Assembly: GCA_022826685.1 (NCBI GenBank)
Contig: JAJDUL010000018.1
Coordinates: 1-64,000, forward strand
Length of the DNA stretch: 64,000 bases
From: Gemmatimonadota bacterium
Lineage (GTDB): Bacteria > Gemmatimonadota > Gemmatimonadetes > Palauibacterales > Palauibacteraceae
Direction of reading: 5' to 3'
In this document: piece by piece, positions 15,341 to 24,759 of the stretch
Layout: each line of letters begins with the position of its first letter
Position numbering within the stretch: position 1 is the stretch's first letter
Position numbers and translations under genes: made by a program
Notes under the pieces: model-generated
What the model saw: the letters and a program-made list of their open reading frames with translations, nothing else
Database searches by the model: none
Told to the model about the DNA's origin: nothing

Positions 15341-18300
15341 ATGCCACGCCGCGACGACATCTCCTCGATTCTTCTCATAGGCTCCGGCCCGATCGTGATC
15401 GGCCAGGCCTGCGAGTTCGACTACTCCGGGACGCAAGCCTGCCGCGCGCTCCGCGAGGAGGGATATCGAGTCATCCTCGTGAACTCGAATCCCGCCACCA
15501 TCATGACGGACCCGGACATCGCCGACGCGACCTACATCGAGCCGCTGACGGCCGACTGGGTAGCGCGGGTCATCGAGGTCGAGAAACCCGACGCGCTCAT
15601 CCCGACGATGGGCGGCCAGACGGCGCTCAATGTCGCGCTCGAACTCGCCGAACGGGGAGTCCTCGACGAGCACGGGGTGGAGTTGATCGGCGCCGATGTC
15701 CGGGCGATCCAGCTCGCCGAGGACCGCGAACAGTTCGCCGAAGCCATGGAGCGGATCGGCCTCGCGCTGCCCCCCGGCGGCTTCGCCCGCTCGCTCGACG
15801 AGGCGCTCGAGCTGGTCGAGGACACGGGATTCCCCGCCATCATCCGGCCGTCCTTCACCCTCGGCGGCACCGGCGGCAGCACCGCATACAACCGCGAGGA
15901 GTTCGAGGACCTCGTCCGCTCCGGCATCCGCTCCTCGCCGATCGGCGAGGTGCTCATCGACAAGAGCATCATCGGCTGGAAGGAGTTCGAACTCGAGGTG
16001 ATGCGGGACCGGGCGGACAACGTCGTCATCGTCTGCTCGATCGAGAACTTCGACGCCATGGGCGTTCACACGGGCGATTCGATCACCGTCGCGCCGGCGC
16101 TCACCCTCTCGGACCGCGAATACCAGGCGATGCGGGACGCGGCGATCGCGTGCATCCGCGAGATCGGCGTGGACGCGGGCGGCTGCAACATCCAGTTCGC
16201 CGTTCACCCAACGACGGGCGAGATGCTCGTCATCGAGATGAACCCGCGGGTGTCCCGGAGTTCGGCGCTGGCGTCCAAGGCCACCGGCTTCCCGATCGCT
16301 CGCATCGGCGCCAAGCTCGCGGTCGGCTACCGCCTCGACGAGATCCCGAACGCGATCACGCAGGTGACCCCTTCCTGCTTCGAGCCGGTGCTCGACTACA
16401 TGGTCGTGAAGATCCCGCGCTTCGCGTTCGAGAAGTTCCCGAAGGCCGACGCGACGCTCGGCGTGCAGATGAAGGCCGTGGGCGAGGTGATGGCGATCGG
16501 CCGCACGTTCCAGCAGGCGTGGCTGAAGGGCTTCCGCGCGCTCGAGAACGGGCGGTCGGGGTGGCTGCCCTCGCCGGACCCCGACGCGGACCGCCTCGAG
16601 GACGACGCAGTCGACACGGTACGGGCCGCGATCCACACCGCGACGCCGGAACGCCCCTTCCAGCTCTACCGCGCCTTCCAGGCGGGCCTCTCCGTGGACG
16701 AGATCAACCGGATCACGGGCATCGACCCCTGGTTCCTCTCCCAACTCGAGGAACTCGTGCGCGAGGGCCAGGCCTTCGCGGCGGCCGGGGAGATCACGCC
16801 CGGCGACGTCGCACGGTTGAAGCGCATCGGCTTCGGCGACGCGGAGCTGGGACAGTTGCGCGGGATTCCGGAGGCCGAGGTGCGCGAGGTGCGCCAGTCC
16901 GCCGGACTCCGGCCCGTCTACAAGACGGTCGACACCTGCGCGGGCGAATTCCCCGCCGCCACGCCGTACCTCTACTCGACCTACGAGGACGAGAACGAAT
17001 CCGAGCGATCGGACCGGCGGAAGATCATCATCCTCGGCAGCGGCCCGAACCGCATCGGACAGGGCATCGAGTTCGACTACTGCTGCGTTTCGGCATCGCT
17101 CGCGCTGCGGGACGAGGGGTTCGAAACGATCATGATCAACTCGAATCCCGAGACCGTCTCCACCGACTTCGACATCTCGAACAAGCTCTACTTCGAGCCG
17201 CTAACGGTGGAGGACGTGCTCGCGATCGTGGAGCAGGAGGAGCCGGAGGGCGTCATCGTCCAGTTCGGGGGACAGACGCCGCTGACGATCGCGCGCAAGC
17301 TCGAACAGCTCGGCGTCCCCATCCTCGGGACGAGCGTGGAGTCGATCGACCGCACCGAGGACCGCCGCCGCTTCGACGAACTCTGCCGTGAACTCGGGGT
17401 TCCGATGCCGCCGGGCGGGACGGCGACGAGCATCGAGGAGGCGCTGGCGATCGCGGAGGAGATCGGGTATCCCGTTCTCGTCCGGCCCAGCTACGTGCTC
17501 GGCGGCCGCGCCATGGAGATCGTCTACGACCCGGTCTCGCTGCGGGAGTACTTCGCGCGCGCGGTGCAGGCGTCTCCGGAACATCCCGTGCTCCTGGACC
17601 GGTTCCTCGAGGACGCGTGGGAGGCGGATGTCGACGCGGTGTGCGACGGGGAGACCGTCCTGATCGGCGGGATCATGGAGCACATCGAGGAGGCGGGCAT
17701 CCACTCGGGCGACTCGGCCTGCGTCCTGCCGCCCTACCTCCTGCGAGACGTCGACATGGAAGCCATGCGCCGCTTCACGCGGGACTTCGCGCGGGCGCTG
17801 GACGTCCGGGGCCTCATCAACGTTCAGTTCGCCGTGCACGAGAAGACGGTCTACGTGCTCGAGGTGAATCCGCGCGCGAGCCGCACGGTGCCGTTCGTCA
17901 GCAAGGCGACGGGGGTCCCGCTCGCGCGGGTCGCCGCGCGGGTGCTCGCCGGCGTGAAGCTCGCCGACCTCGGACTCGGGGACGAACTCGTCCCGCACCA
18001 GGTCTCCGTGAAGGAAGCGGTGCTCCCCTTCGACAAGATCCCGGATGCGGACACCGTGCTCGGGCCGGAGATGCGTTCGACGGGGGAAGTCATGGGATAC
18101 GCGGACAGCTTCGGGCTCGCGTTCGCGAAATCGCAGATCTCCGTCTACCAGGGGCTGCCGACGGAGGGGGCCGTCGCGATCACCGTGCACGACCAGGACA
18201 AGCCGAACATGGTGCCGGTCGCGCGCCGCTTCCACGAACTCGGCTTCACGGTCCTCGCCACGGAGGGGACGGCGAGGTATCTGCGCGGCCGCGGCGTTCC

Positions 18301-18604
18301 GTGCGAGCGCATCCTCAAGGTGCACGAGGGGCGTCCGAACCTCCTCGACCGCATCGTCTCGGGCGAGGTGCAACTCCTCCTGAACACCCCGCTCGGCAAA
18401 CACGCCCAGTACGACGACTACATGATCCGCCGCGCCGCGGTCTCCCGCCGCGTGCCCTACACGACGACGCTCTCCGCGGCATCCGCGGCCGCCGACGCGA
18501 TCATCGCCCTCCGCCACCGCCGGCATACGGTCCACAGCCTCCAGGCGCGGGATGTCGCCGAAGCGGAAGAGGACCGGCTCACGAGGACCGCCAGCTCCGT
18601 CTAA
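15341..18604 (+). CDS. carB: Carbamoyl-phosphate synthase large subunit
   Basis: The protein has 1,087 residues, full length for CarB. The N-terminal half opens with '[21 protein letters not shown]' (seen in part) and '[17 protein letters not shown]', and the duplicated second half with '[19 protein letters not shown]'. Each half has an ATP-grasp domain ('[19 protein letters not shown]' and '[17 protein letters not shown]'). The final 150 residues ('[17 protein letters not shown]') form the MGS-like allosteric domain. It makes carbamoyl phosphate from bicarbonate, ammonia and two ATP for pyrimidines and arginine. The small subunit gene carA is not beside it. A 16-bp perfect palindrome follows the stop codon directly. 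Confidence 0.97.
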   Translation: MPRRDDISSILLIGSGPIVIGQACEFDYSGTQACRALREEGYRVILVNSNPATIMTDPDIADATYIEPLTADWVARVIEVEKPDALIPTMGGQTALNVALELAERGVLDEHGVELIGADVRAIQLAEDREQFAEAMERIGLALPPGGFARSLDEALELVEDTGFPAIIRPSFTLGGTGGSTAYNREEFEDLVRSGIRSSPIGEVLIDKSIIGWKEFELEVMRDRADNVVIVCSIENFDAMGVHTGDSITVAPALTLSDREYQAMRDAAIACIREIGVDAGGCNIQFAVHPTTGEMLVIEMNPRVSRSSALASKATGFPIARIGAKLAVGYRLDEIPNAITQVTPSCFEPVLDYMVVKIPRFAFEKFPKADATLGVQMKAVGEVMAIGRTFQQAWLKGFRALENGRSGWLPSPDPDADRLEDDAVDTVRAAIHTATPERPFQLYRAFQAGLSVDEINRITGIDPWFLSQLEELVREGQAFAAAGEITPGDVARLKRIGFGDAELGQLRGIPEAEVREVRQSAGLRPVYKTVDTCAGEFPAATPYLYSTYEDENESERSDRRKIIILGSGPNRIGQGIEFDYCCVSASLALRDEGFETIMINSNPETVSTDFDISNKLYFEPLTVEDVLAIVEQEEPEGVIVQFGGQTPLTIARKLEQLGVPILGTSVESIDRTEDRRRFDELCRELGVPMPPGGTATSIEEALAIAEEIGYPVLVRPSYVLGGRAMEIVYDPVSLREYFARAVQASPEHPVLLDRFLEDAWEADVDAVCDGETVLIGGIMEHIEEAGIHSGDSACVLPPYLLRDVDMEAMRRFTRDFARALDVRGLINVQFAVHEKTVYVLEVNPRASRTVPFVSKATGVPLARVAARVLAGVKLADLGLGDELVPHQVSVKEAVLPFDKIPDADTVLGPEMRSTGEVMGYADSFGLAFAKSQISVYQGLPTEGAVAITVHDQDKPNMVPVARRFHELGFTVLATEGTARYLRGRGVPCERILKVHEGRPNLLDRIVSGEVQLLLNTPLGKHAQYDDYMIRRAAVSRRVPYTTTLSAASAAADAIIALRHRRHTVHSLQARDVAEAEEDRLTRTASSV

Positions 18605-18620
18605 CGTTCCCGCGGGAACG
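18605..18620. repeat. Perfect 16-bp palindrome directly after carB
   Basis: CGTTCCCGCGGGAACG reads identically on both strands. As RNA it could form a 6-bp stem with a CGCG loop, but no T-run follows, so it is a weak terminator at best. It could equally be an operator for the downstream amidohydrolase gene, 100 bp away. Confidence 0.4.
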
Positions 18621-18719
18621 CCTCCCCGGGCCGATGCCATCCCACTTTCCGACGCGGGCCGCCCGCACTTATGCTACGGGTATACTTTGTCTTTCGGTTC
18701 CCTTCGCCCCGGTGCGTCC

Positions 18720-20360
18720 ATGGGTACAATGGGTAGACGAACACTGGCAGCCACGCTGGTCGGCCTTCTCTCCGCTCCCACGGCTCTGGCGGCCGTGCAG
18801 GGCCTCCCCGACGATGAACTCGCGCCCCTCGTGGCCCGTGTCGAGGAAGGCGTGCTCGAGCGCGCCAAGCTCGCCCAGGTCATGGTCGACAAGATCTTCT
18901 CCTTCTCCGAACTGGGGCAGCAGGAGATCGAGACCTCGGCCTACATCACGGGGATCCTGGAGGAGAACGGCTTCACCGTCGAGTACGGGCCCGTGGGCAT
19001 CCCGACCGCCTGGTTCGCGCGCTGGGGCAGCGGTTCGCCGGTCATCTCCTTCGGGTCCGACATCGATGGCATTCCGAAGGCCAACCAGAAGCCCGGCGTC
19101 GCCTATCACGACCCCCTGATTCCGGGCGCGCCCGGCCACGGCGAGGGTCACAACTCCGGACAGGCCGTGAACGTCGTGGCGGCGCTCGCGCTGAAGGACG
19201 TCATGGAGGCCGAGGGGATCGAGGGCACGCTCGTGCTTTGGCCCGGCGTCGCCGAAGAGCAGTTGGGCTCCAAGGCCTGGTACGTGCGGGACGGCTATCT
19301 CGAGGACATCGACGTCACGCTCTTCACGCACGTGAGCAGCAATCTGTCGGTGAGCTGGGGCCAGGGGAGCGGCACGGGGCTCGTCTCCGTGGAGTTCACC
19401 TTCGAGGGCGAGGCCGCCCACGGCGCGGGCGCTCCCTGGCGGGGCCGCAGCGCGCTCGACGCGGTCGAGCTGATGAACGTCGCCTGGAACTTCCGGCGCG
19501 AGCACCTGCGACCCGACCAGCGCTCCCACTACGTGATCAGCGACGGCGGGGACCAGCCGAACGTCGTGCCGCCGAGCGCTTCGGTATGGTACTTCATCCG
19601 CGAGATGGACTACGAGGACATCAAGCGCAACTTCGACACGGCGATCCGCATCGCGGAGGGCGCGGCCCTGATGACCGACACCGAGATGTCGTACCGGATC
19701 ATCGGCGCCGCCTGGCCGCGACACTTCAACAGGGTCGTGGCCGAAACGATGCACGAACACATCGAGGAGGTCGGGCTTCCGGAGTGGACCGACGACGATC
19801 ACGACTTCGCGAGCGCCGTGCAGCAGTCGGTGGGAAGCGTCCCGTCGGGGATGCCCATCGCCCTCTCGGGCCTGGGGGAGCCGGGGCCGCGCCGGAGCGG
19901 CGGGTCCGACGACATCGGCGACATCTCGTGGAACGTGCCCACGGTGACGCTGCGCTTCCCGTCGAACGTGCCGGGACTTCCGGGTCACCACTGGTCGAGC
20001 GCCATGGCGATGGCTACCCCCATCGCGCACAAGGGCGCGGTCGCCGGCGCGCGCGTCATGGCACGCACGGCGCTCCAGCTCTTCGCCCAGCCGAAGCTCG
20101 TCGAGGACGCGTGGACCTACTTCCGGGAGGAACAGACCTCCGCCATGGAGTATGTCCCCTTCATCGGCCCGGACGACCCGCCCCCGATCGACCTCAACAG
20201 GGAGATCATGAACACCTTCCGTCCGCTCCTCGAGAAGTTCTATTATGACGAGACGCGCTTCGACACGTATCTTGATCAGTTGGGAATCAAGTATCCGACT
20301 CTCGCGCGGCCGGCTTCGGCTTCCGCGGAGGACCGGCGGGATCACCCGGGATCGGATTGA
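18720..20360 (+). CDS. M20-family amidohydrolase (aminobenzoyl-glutamate utilisation protein B type), secreted
   Basis: The protein has 546 residues with a signal peptide ('RTLAATLVGLLSAPTALAA'). ATG 18729 is an alternative start. M20D-type metal-site segments are 'ISFGSDIDGIPKANQK', 'GAPGHGEGHNSGQAVN', 'LWPGVAEEQLGSKAWYV' with the Glu pair, and 'EAAHGAGAPWRGRSALDAVE' of the dimerisation domain. The C-terminal 'PGLPGHHWSSAMAMATPIAH' supplies the last ligand. AbgB-like enzymes hydrolyse amide bonds such as p-aminobenzoyl-glutamate. The true substrate in the periplasm is unknown. The last 60 residues after 'MEYVPFIGPDD' are a family-specific tail. Confidence 0.85.
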   Translation: MGTMGRRTLAATLVGLLSAPTALAAVQGLPDDELAPLVARVEEGVLERAKLAQVMVDKIFSFSELGQQEIETSAYITGILEENGFTVEYGPVGIPTAWFARWGSGSPVISFGSDIDGIPKANQKPGVAYHDPLIPGAPGHGEGHNSGQAVNVVAALALKDVMEAEGIEGTLVLWPGVAEEQLGSKAWYVRDGYLEDIDVTLFTHVSSNLSVSWGQGSGTGLVSVEFTFEGEAAHGAGAPWRGRSALDAVELMNVAWNFRREHLRPDQRSHYVISDGGDQPNVVPPSASVWYFIREMDYEDIKRNFDTAIRIAEGAALMTDTEMSYRIIGAAWPRHFNRVVAETMHEHIEEVGLPEWTDDDHDFASAVQQSVGSVPSGMPIALSGLGEPGPRRSGGSDDIGDISWNVPTVTLRFPSNVPGLPGHHWSSAMAMATPIAHKGAVAGARVMARTALQLFAQPKLVEDAWTYFREEQTSAMEYVPFIGPDDPPPIDLNREIMNTFRPLLEKFYYDETRFDTYLDQLGIKYPTLARPASASAEDRRDHPGSD

Positions 20361-20385
20361 GGACGTTCGCAACCGGAGTTGTTCG

Positions 20386-20889
20386 ATGATTGACACAAGC
20401 CGCAGGCTTCTCTCGACAGCCGCCGCCATGCTGTTCGTGGTGACCCTCACCGGCGCGGGCGGCCCCACCGAGTCCGTCACGGAGCCCCCGGCCGACGCAC
20501 CGGCGACGGCGTCGACCGACGATCCCACCGAGGTGGGGTGGCGCCTCCTGGCCAGCCTCAACTACCGGACCGGCGAGCCGAGCGAGGAGTTGGCGGCCCT
20601 CTCGGGCAAGCTCGTCAAGATCCCCGGATTCACGGTGCCGCTCGAAGACTGGGCGTCGTCGGCGACGGAATTCCTCCTCGTGCCCTATGTCGGCGCCTGC
20701 ATCCACACGCCGCCTCCCCCGCCCAACCAGCTCGTCTACATCGAGATGGATGAGGGCAAGCGGGCGAAGCTGGACGGGTGGAACCCGGTGTGGGTCGAGG
20801 GCGTGCTGACGATCGAGATGACGGAGAGCGTGTACGGCTACGTCGGTTTCACCCTCTCCGGTCAGCAGGTCTATCCGTACGAGTCCTGA
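20386..20889 (+). CDS. DUF3299 family exported protein, linked to metal/ABC transport
   Basis: The protein has 167 residues. The N-terminus 'RLLSTAAAMLFVVTLTGAGG' is a signal peptide. The DUF3299 core is clear: 'GKLVKIPGFTVPLEDW', 'FLLVPYVGACIHTPPPPPNQ' with a conserved Cys-Ile-His, and 'YGYVGFTLSGQQVYPYES' at the end. From memory, DUF3299 proteins are encoded with ABC ATPase and FtsX-like permease genes in zinc-regulated loci. Here the same order is seen, with a hairpin between this gene and the ABC genes. The Cys/His pair could bind a metal. No experimental role is known to me. Confidence 0.8.
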   Translation: MIDTSRRLLSTAAAMLFVVTLTGAGGPTESVTEPPADAPATASTDDPTEVGWRLLASLNYRTGEPSEELAALSGKLVKIPGFTVPLEDWASSATEFLLVPYVGACIHTPPPPPNQLVYIEMDEGKRAKLDGWNPVWVEGVLTIEMTESVYGYVGFTLSGQQVYPYES

Positions 20890-20917
20890 TCCACGATGCG
20901 GCCACTCGCATGCATTG

Positions 20918-20951
20918 AGCGCGTCCTCGCAGCCCCGGGGGCGCGCTTTTT
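20918..20951 (+). terminator. Rho-independent-type terminator or attenuator hairpin
   Basis: AGCGCGTCCTC (20918-20928) pairs with GGGGGCGCGCT (20937-20947) in an 11-bp stem with two G-U pairs and an 8-base loop. A TTTTT run follows. It lies between the DUF3299 gene and the ABC ATPase gene, so it may limit read-through rather than end the operon. Confidence 0.6.
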
Positions 20952-20985
20952 CATTGAACCACGCTCCGCAGGGAGACGCCAGTAG

Positions 20986-21669
20986 ATGAGCCTCGCAATC
21001 GACCTCCGACGCCTGCGCTTCCGCTACGGTGGAGGCCCCTGGGTGCTGGACATCCCCGAACTGACCCTCGAGCGGGGGACGCGCGCGTTCCTGTTCGGTC
21101 CGAGCGGGAGCGGCAAGACCACGCTTCTCGGCGTGCTGGCGGGAGTGCTGGAAGCGGAAGAAGGCGAGGTCAGGGTGCTCGGCGAGGATCTCGCGTCGCT
21201 CTCGGGCGCGCAACGGGACGCCTTCCGGGCGGAGCACATCGGCTACGTCTTCCAGATGTTCAACCTCATCCCCTACCTGTCGGTGCTCGACAACATCGCG
21301 CTCCCCGCGCGCATGAACGCGGAACGCCGGGCCCGGCTGGACGGGACGGGCGTGCGGGAGACCGCCACGCAACTGGCCGATCATCTCCAGATCGGCGACC
21401 TGCTGAAGAAACCGGTGACGGAACTCTCGGTGGGCCAGCAGCAGCGCGTGGCCGCCTGCCGGGCACTGATCGGGTCTCCGGAACTCATCGTCGCCGATGA
21501 ACCGACCTCCTCCCTGGACTTCGACCGCCGGGAGGCCTTCCTCGAACTGCTCTTCCAGGAGTGCGAGCGCGCCGGCGCCACTCTGGTGTTCGTGAGCCAC
21601 GACCGCACCCTGGAGGGCATGTTCTCCCGCACCATCTCGCTTCCCGACGTCAACAAGGCGGTGCTCTGA
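20986..21669 (+). CDS. ABC transporter ATP-binding protein (MacB/LolD type)
   Basis: The protein has 227 residues. Walker A is 'FGPSGSGKTTLLG' (about residues 37-48), the signature is 'LSVGQQQRVAACRALIGSP', Walker B is 'LIVADEPTSSLD', and the switch His is in 'VFVSHDRT'. Length and the 'VFQMFNLIPYLSVLDNI' Q-loop region fit the MacB/LolD class. This class powers FtsX-like permeases that move lipoproteins, peptides or signals rather than classical solutes. ATG of the permease overlaps its stop codon, so the two are coupled. Together with the DUF3299 protein it forms a likely metal-responsive export or mechanotransmission unit. Confidence 0.92.
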   Translation: MSLAIDLRRLRFRYGGGPWVLDIPELTLERGTRAFLFGPSGSGKTTLLGVLAGVLEAEEGEVRVLGEDLASLSGAQRDAFRAEHIGYVFQMFNLIPYLSVLDNIALPARMNAERRARLDGTGVRETATQLADHLQIGDLLKKPVTELSVGQQQRVAACRALIGSPELIVADEPTSSLDFDRREAFLELLFQECERAGATLVFVSHDRTLEGMFSRTISLPDVNKAVL

Positions 21670-23240
21670 TGCTGGTTTTCGATCTCGCGCTCAAGTCGCT
21701 CCGCAATCGCGCCTTCAGCACCTCGCTCACGGTGGGCTCCATCGCCCTCAGCGTCGCCCTCCTGATCGGCGTCGAGAACGTGCGTGTGGGCATGCGCGAG
21801 AGCTTCTCCAACACCATCAGCCAGACCGACCTCATCGTGGGCACCAAGGGCGGCACGATTCAGCTGCTGCTGTATTCGGTCTTCGGCATGGGAGCGCCGA
21901 CGGAGAACGTCTCGTGGGAGGCCTACAGGGAGTGGGCGGACCACCCCGCGGTCGAGTGGACCATCCCCTACGGCCTGGGGGACAGCCACAGAGGATTCCG
22001 GGTCATCGGCACGAACGAGGACTTCTACCGCCACTACCGCTACCGCGGAGGTCAGCAGATCGCGCTGGCGGAGGGACGGGCGAACGAGGGCCTGTTCGAC
22101 GTGACGCTGGGCGCGGACGTGGCGACCGAGCTGAGCTACGCGCTCGGCGACGAGATCGCGGTGACGCACGGGCTCGGCGAGGTGGGCTTCATAAACCACG
22201 ACCACATGCCCTTCACGGTCACGGGCGTCCTCGCGAAGACGTTCACTCCCGTCGACCGCGCGATCTACGTGACGCTCGAGGGCATGGAGGCCATCCACTG
22301 GGAGGACGGAGCGCCGCCGGCGTCGGACGACGGGCACGCCCACGACGAAGCGGAGGCAGAGTCGCCCCCGGCCGACGATGGCCACGTCCATGACGACGAA
22401 GCGGAAGCGGCTCCCGCGGATGACGGTCACGCCCACGACGACGAAGCGGAGGCGGCCCACGACGACGACGACCACGCCCACGACGACGAGGAAGAGGCGG
22501 CCCACGACGAGGACGGGCACGACCACGATGACGACGGCGACGCCCACGACGACGAGGCTGCGGCCGAGGCGCAGGCGGCCCCCGCCGACGACGGCCACGC
22601 CCATGACGACGAGGCCGAGGCGCAGGCCGCCCCCGCCGACGACGGCCACGCCCACGCGGAGGATCTCTCGATCGAGGATGTCGAAGTCACGCAGGTCACC
22701 TCGTTCTTCGTGGGCACGACCAACCGCCGGGACGTGCTCCAGCTGCAGCGCGAGATCAACGACTTCGAGGATGAGCCGATGATGGCCGTGATCCCCGGCG
22801 TCGCCCTGAACGAGATGTGGCAGGGCCTGGCCTACGCCGAGACCGGGCTACGGCTGGTGGCCATCTTCGTCGTCCTGGTAGGACTGCTCGGTATGCTGGT
22901 CTCGCTCTACACGTCGCTCAACGAGCGCCGGCGCGAGATGGCGATCCTGCGCGCCGTCGGCGCCGGACCCAACCGGATCATCACCCTGCTCGTGCTCGAA
23001 TCGCTGTGTCTGGCCTCGGCGGGAGCGCTCGCCGGACTCACGCTGGTGTATGCGCTGCTCGCGATCGCACAGCCCCTCGTCGAGGCGCAGGCGGGGCTCT
23101 TCATCCCGATCCGGCCGCCCGGTTCCATCGAGCTGCTCTTCCTCGGCGCCGTGGTGCTGGCCGGATTCCTGATGGGCTTCGTACCGGCGCTCAAGGCCTA
23201 CCGTACCGCCCTCCACGACGGGCTGGCGGTGCGGGTGTAG
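21669..23240 (+). CDS. FtsX-like/MacB-type ABC permease with a His/Asp-rich periplasmic insert
   Basis: The protein has 523 residues. An N-terminal helix ('STSLTVGSIALSVALLIGVE') and a periplasmic MacB-like core domain are followed by three C-terminal helices. One is in 'LRLVAIFVVLVGLLGMLVSL', with 'ERRREMAILRAVGA', the FtsX signature loop. Residues about 221-330 are a low-complexity insert of repeats such as 'PADDGHAHDDEAEA' with 17 His and many Asp/Glu, well suited to bind Zn, Ni or Cu. The insert sits between 'MEAIHWEDG' and 'VTQVTSFFVGTTNRRDVLQL'. The transported substrate is not known, and zinc is an inference from this insert and from the FolE2 and DUF3299 neighbours. Confidence 0.9.
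   Translation: MLVFDLALKSLRNRAFSTSLTVGSIALSVALLIGVENVRVGMRESFSNTISQTDLIVGTKGGTIQLLLYSVFGMGAPTENVSWEAYREWADHPAVEWTIPYGLGDSHRGFRVIGTNEDFYRHYRYRGGQQIALAEGRANEGLFDVTLGADVATELSYALGDEIAVTHGLGEVGFINHDHMPFTVTGVLAKTFTPVDRAIYVTLEGMEAIHWEDGAPPASDDGHAHDEAEAESPPADDGHVHDDEAEAAPADDGHAHDDEAEAAHDDDDHAHDDEEEAAHDEDGHDHDDDGDAHDDEAAAEAQAAPADDGHAHDDEAEAQAAPADDGHAHAEDLSIEDVEVTQVTSFFVGTTNRRDVLQLQREINDFEDEPMMAVIPGVALNEMWQGLAYAETGLRLVAIFVVLVGLLGMLVSLYTSLNERRREMAILRAVGAGPNRIITLLVLESLCLASAGALAGLTLVYALLAIAQPLVEAQAGLFIPIRPPGSIELLFLGAVVLAGFLMGFVPALKAYRTALHDGLAVRV
22563..22656 (+). repeat. 51-bp direct repeat inside the His-rich permease insert
   Basis: A 51-bp unit starting at 22563 is repeated from 22614 with few changes. 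It encodes the peptide AEAQAAPADDGHAHDDE. Near-identity at DNA level points to recent expansion of the metal-binding segment. Confidence 0.75.
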
Positions 23241-23264
23241 CGGACCGCGGGCTGGCGGCGGCGC

Positions 23265-24071
23265 TCAGTTCGACGCGCGGGCGGGCTCCTCCACCTGCGC
23301 ATACGCGTCGTGCTCGTGGATCGACTCGAAGTTGATCACGTGGACGCTGAACCAGGTCACCTGGCGCAGTGCGCGGAGACGTAGCGTGACCTCGCGGACC
23401 AGGTCCTCGACGAACCGGGGATTGTCGTACGCGTGCTCCGTGACCCACTTCTCGTCGGCGCGCTTCAGCACGGGATAGAGTTCGCACGAGGCCGATGCGT
23501 CCACCAGCGCCACGACGTCCTCGATCCACAGCCGCCCGGTGAAGCGCGTCTTGACGGTGACGATGCTGCGCTGGTTGTGCGCCCCGCGCGCACTGATCTC
23601 CCGGGAGCACGGACACAGCGTCGTCACAGGGATCTTGACCGTGAGGATGAAGTCGTCCTCCGCTCCGCTGGAGGCGTCGAAGGCGCAATCGTACGATAGC
23701 AGGCCCGCCGCACCGGTCACGGGAGCTTCCTTCTCCACGAAGTAGGGGAAGGAAATGCCGAGATGGGCGGTCTCGGCGTTGAGACGCTCGCGCATCGTGC
23801 GCAGGATCGCGGGCAGCGCTTCCACCGAGATCTCGTCATTGTACGAATTGAGGATCTCCATGAAGCGGCTCATGTGGGTCCCCTTGAAGTCGTGGGGAAG
23901 GTCCACGGACATGTCGATGTTGGCGATCGTGTGCTGCGCCGTCTTCCGTCGGTCCCTCACGGAGATGGGAAAGCGGACGTTCTGTACGCCCACGCGGCTG
24001 ATCGGCACCCTGCGCGTGTCGGGATGGGCCTGCACGTCGGCCAGCGGGGCCGCCTCGAGGATCTTCGTCAT
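23265..24071 (-). CDS. folE2: GTP cyclohydrolase I type 2 (GCYH-IB)
   Basis: The protein has 268 residues, full length. Family marks are 'VGVQNVRFPISV', 'NIDMSVDLPHDFKGTHMSRF', the catalytic-Cys region 'TLCPCSREISARGAHNQRS' (Cys153/Cys155) and 'NFESIHEHDAYA' at the C-terminus. It converts GTP to dihydroneopterin triphosphate for folate. GCYH-IB is known to work without zinc, unlike FolE, and in many bacteria is made under zinc limitation. It is convergent with the His-rich ABC permease gene and divergent from mog across 93 bp. I looked for a Zur-like palindrome in that gap and saw none. Confidence 0.95.
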   Translation of the reverse strand: MTKILEAAPLADVQAHPDTRRVPISRVGVQNVRFPISVRDRRKTAQHTIANIDMSVDLPHDFKGTHMSRFMEILNSYNDEISVEALPAILRTMRERLNAETAHLGISFPYFVEKEAPVTGAAGLLSYDCAFDASSGAEDDFILTVKIPVTTLCPCSREISARGAHNQRSIVTVKTRFTGRLWIEDVVALVDASASCELYPVLKRADEKWVTEHAYDNPRFVEDLVREVTLRLRALRQVTWFSVHVINFESIHEHDAYAQVEEPARASN

Positions 24072-24164
24072 ATGTCATCAACCTTACCGGGTTCATGCCG
24101 TCCATCGGGTTCCACGATCCAGCCAAACTATCGAAAAAAGGGCGCGAGGGCTCATATTCCCGCC

Positions 24165-24719
24165 ATGGACCATTCATCGGAAGGGCCGGGCGGCGCCGTC
24201 GCCCGGATCGGCATCGTCTCGGTTTCGGACCGCGCCTCCCGAGGCGAGTACGAGGACCGGGGCGGTCCGGGGGTCGAGGCGTATCTCAGCGACGTCCTCA
24301 CCTCCTCCTGGGAGGCGACCGTGCGCGTCATCCCCGACGAGACGGAACTGATCCGCGCGACTCTGGTCGAGCTGGTCGACGAGGCCGGGTGTTGCCTGGT
24401 CATCACCACCGGGGGCACCGGGCCCGCCCCGCGCGACGTCACGCCGGAGGCGACCGCCGCGGTGCTGGACAAGGAACTCGCCGGTTTCGGTGAAGCGATG
24501 CGCGCGGTCTCCCGGCCCCACGTGCCGACCGCGGTCCTTTCGCGCCAGACCGCGGGGGTGCGGGGTTCGGCGCTGATCATCAACCTCCCGGGGTCGCCCA
24601 AGGCCATTCGCGAGTGCCTGGACGCGGTGTTTGCGGCGGTGCCCGACTGCGTCGACCTCATCGGCGGACCCCGTCTGGAAACGGATCCGGACAAGGTGGA
24701 GGCCTACCGTCCCCACTGA
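24165..24719 (+). CDS. mog: Molybdopterin adenylyltransferase (MogA/MoaB family)
   Basis: The protein has 184 residues. The start ATG 24165 gives 'RIGIVSVSDRASRGEYEDRG' at the N-terminus, the usual MogA opening. 'LVITTGGTGPAPRDVTPEA' is the molybdopterin-binding GGTG motif. 'RQTAGVRGSALIINLPGSPK' and 'DLIGGPRLETDP' complete the fold. It activates molybdopterin by adenylation before Mo or W insertion. It does not sit in a moa/moe cluster here. The tungstate/molybdate-type importer at 58.7-61.5 kb is the only other gene in the window in this pathway. Confidence 0.9.
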   Translation: MDHSSEGPGGAVARIGIVSVSDRASRGEYEDRGGPGVEAYLSDVLTSSWEATVRVIPDETELIRATLVELVDEAGCCLVITTGGTGPAPRDVTPEATAAVLDKELAGFGEAMRAVSRPHVPTAVLSRQTAGVRGSALIINLPGSPKAIRECLDAVFAAVPDCVDLIGGPRLETDPDKVEAYRPH

Positions 24720-24759
24720 CCCGCCGCCGCAGCGGGTCTGACCTGCCGCCGCAGGGGAT

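Noticed and set aside
15001-17391. A long alternative-frame ORF (796 residues) within carB
   Set aside because: It is a GC-rich shadow frame, Arg/Pro/Gly-rich without domains, lying wholly on a well-conserved gene.
18607-18618. A LexA-type box within the palindrome after carB
   Set aside because: The half-sites are GTTC then GAAC, the reverse of the GAAC-GTTC order, and no SOS gene is directly downstream.
18681-18686. TATACT as a -10 element for the amidohydrolase gene
   Set aside because: No recognisable -35 lies 16-18 bp upstream, and a single hexamer is weak evidence.
24072-24164. A Zur-type palindrome upstream of folE2
   Set aside because: I looked for an AT-rich inverted repeat in the folE2-mog gap and saw no convincing one, so no zinc operator is claimed.
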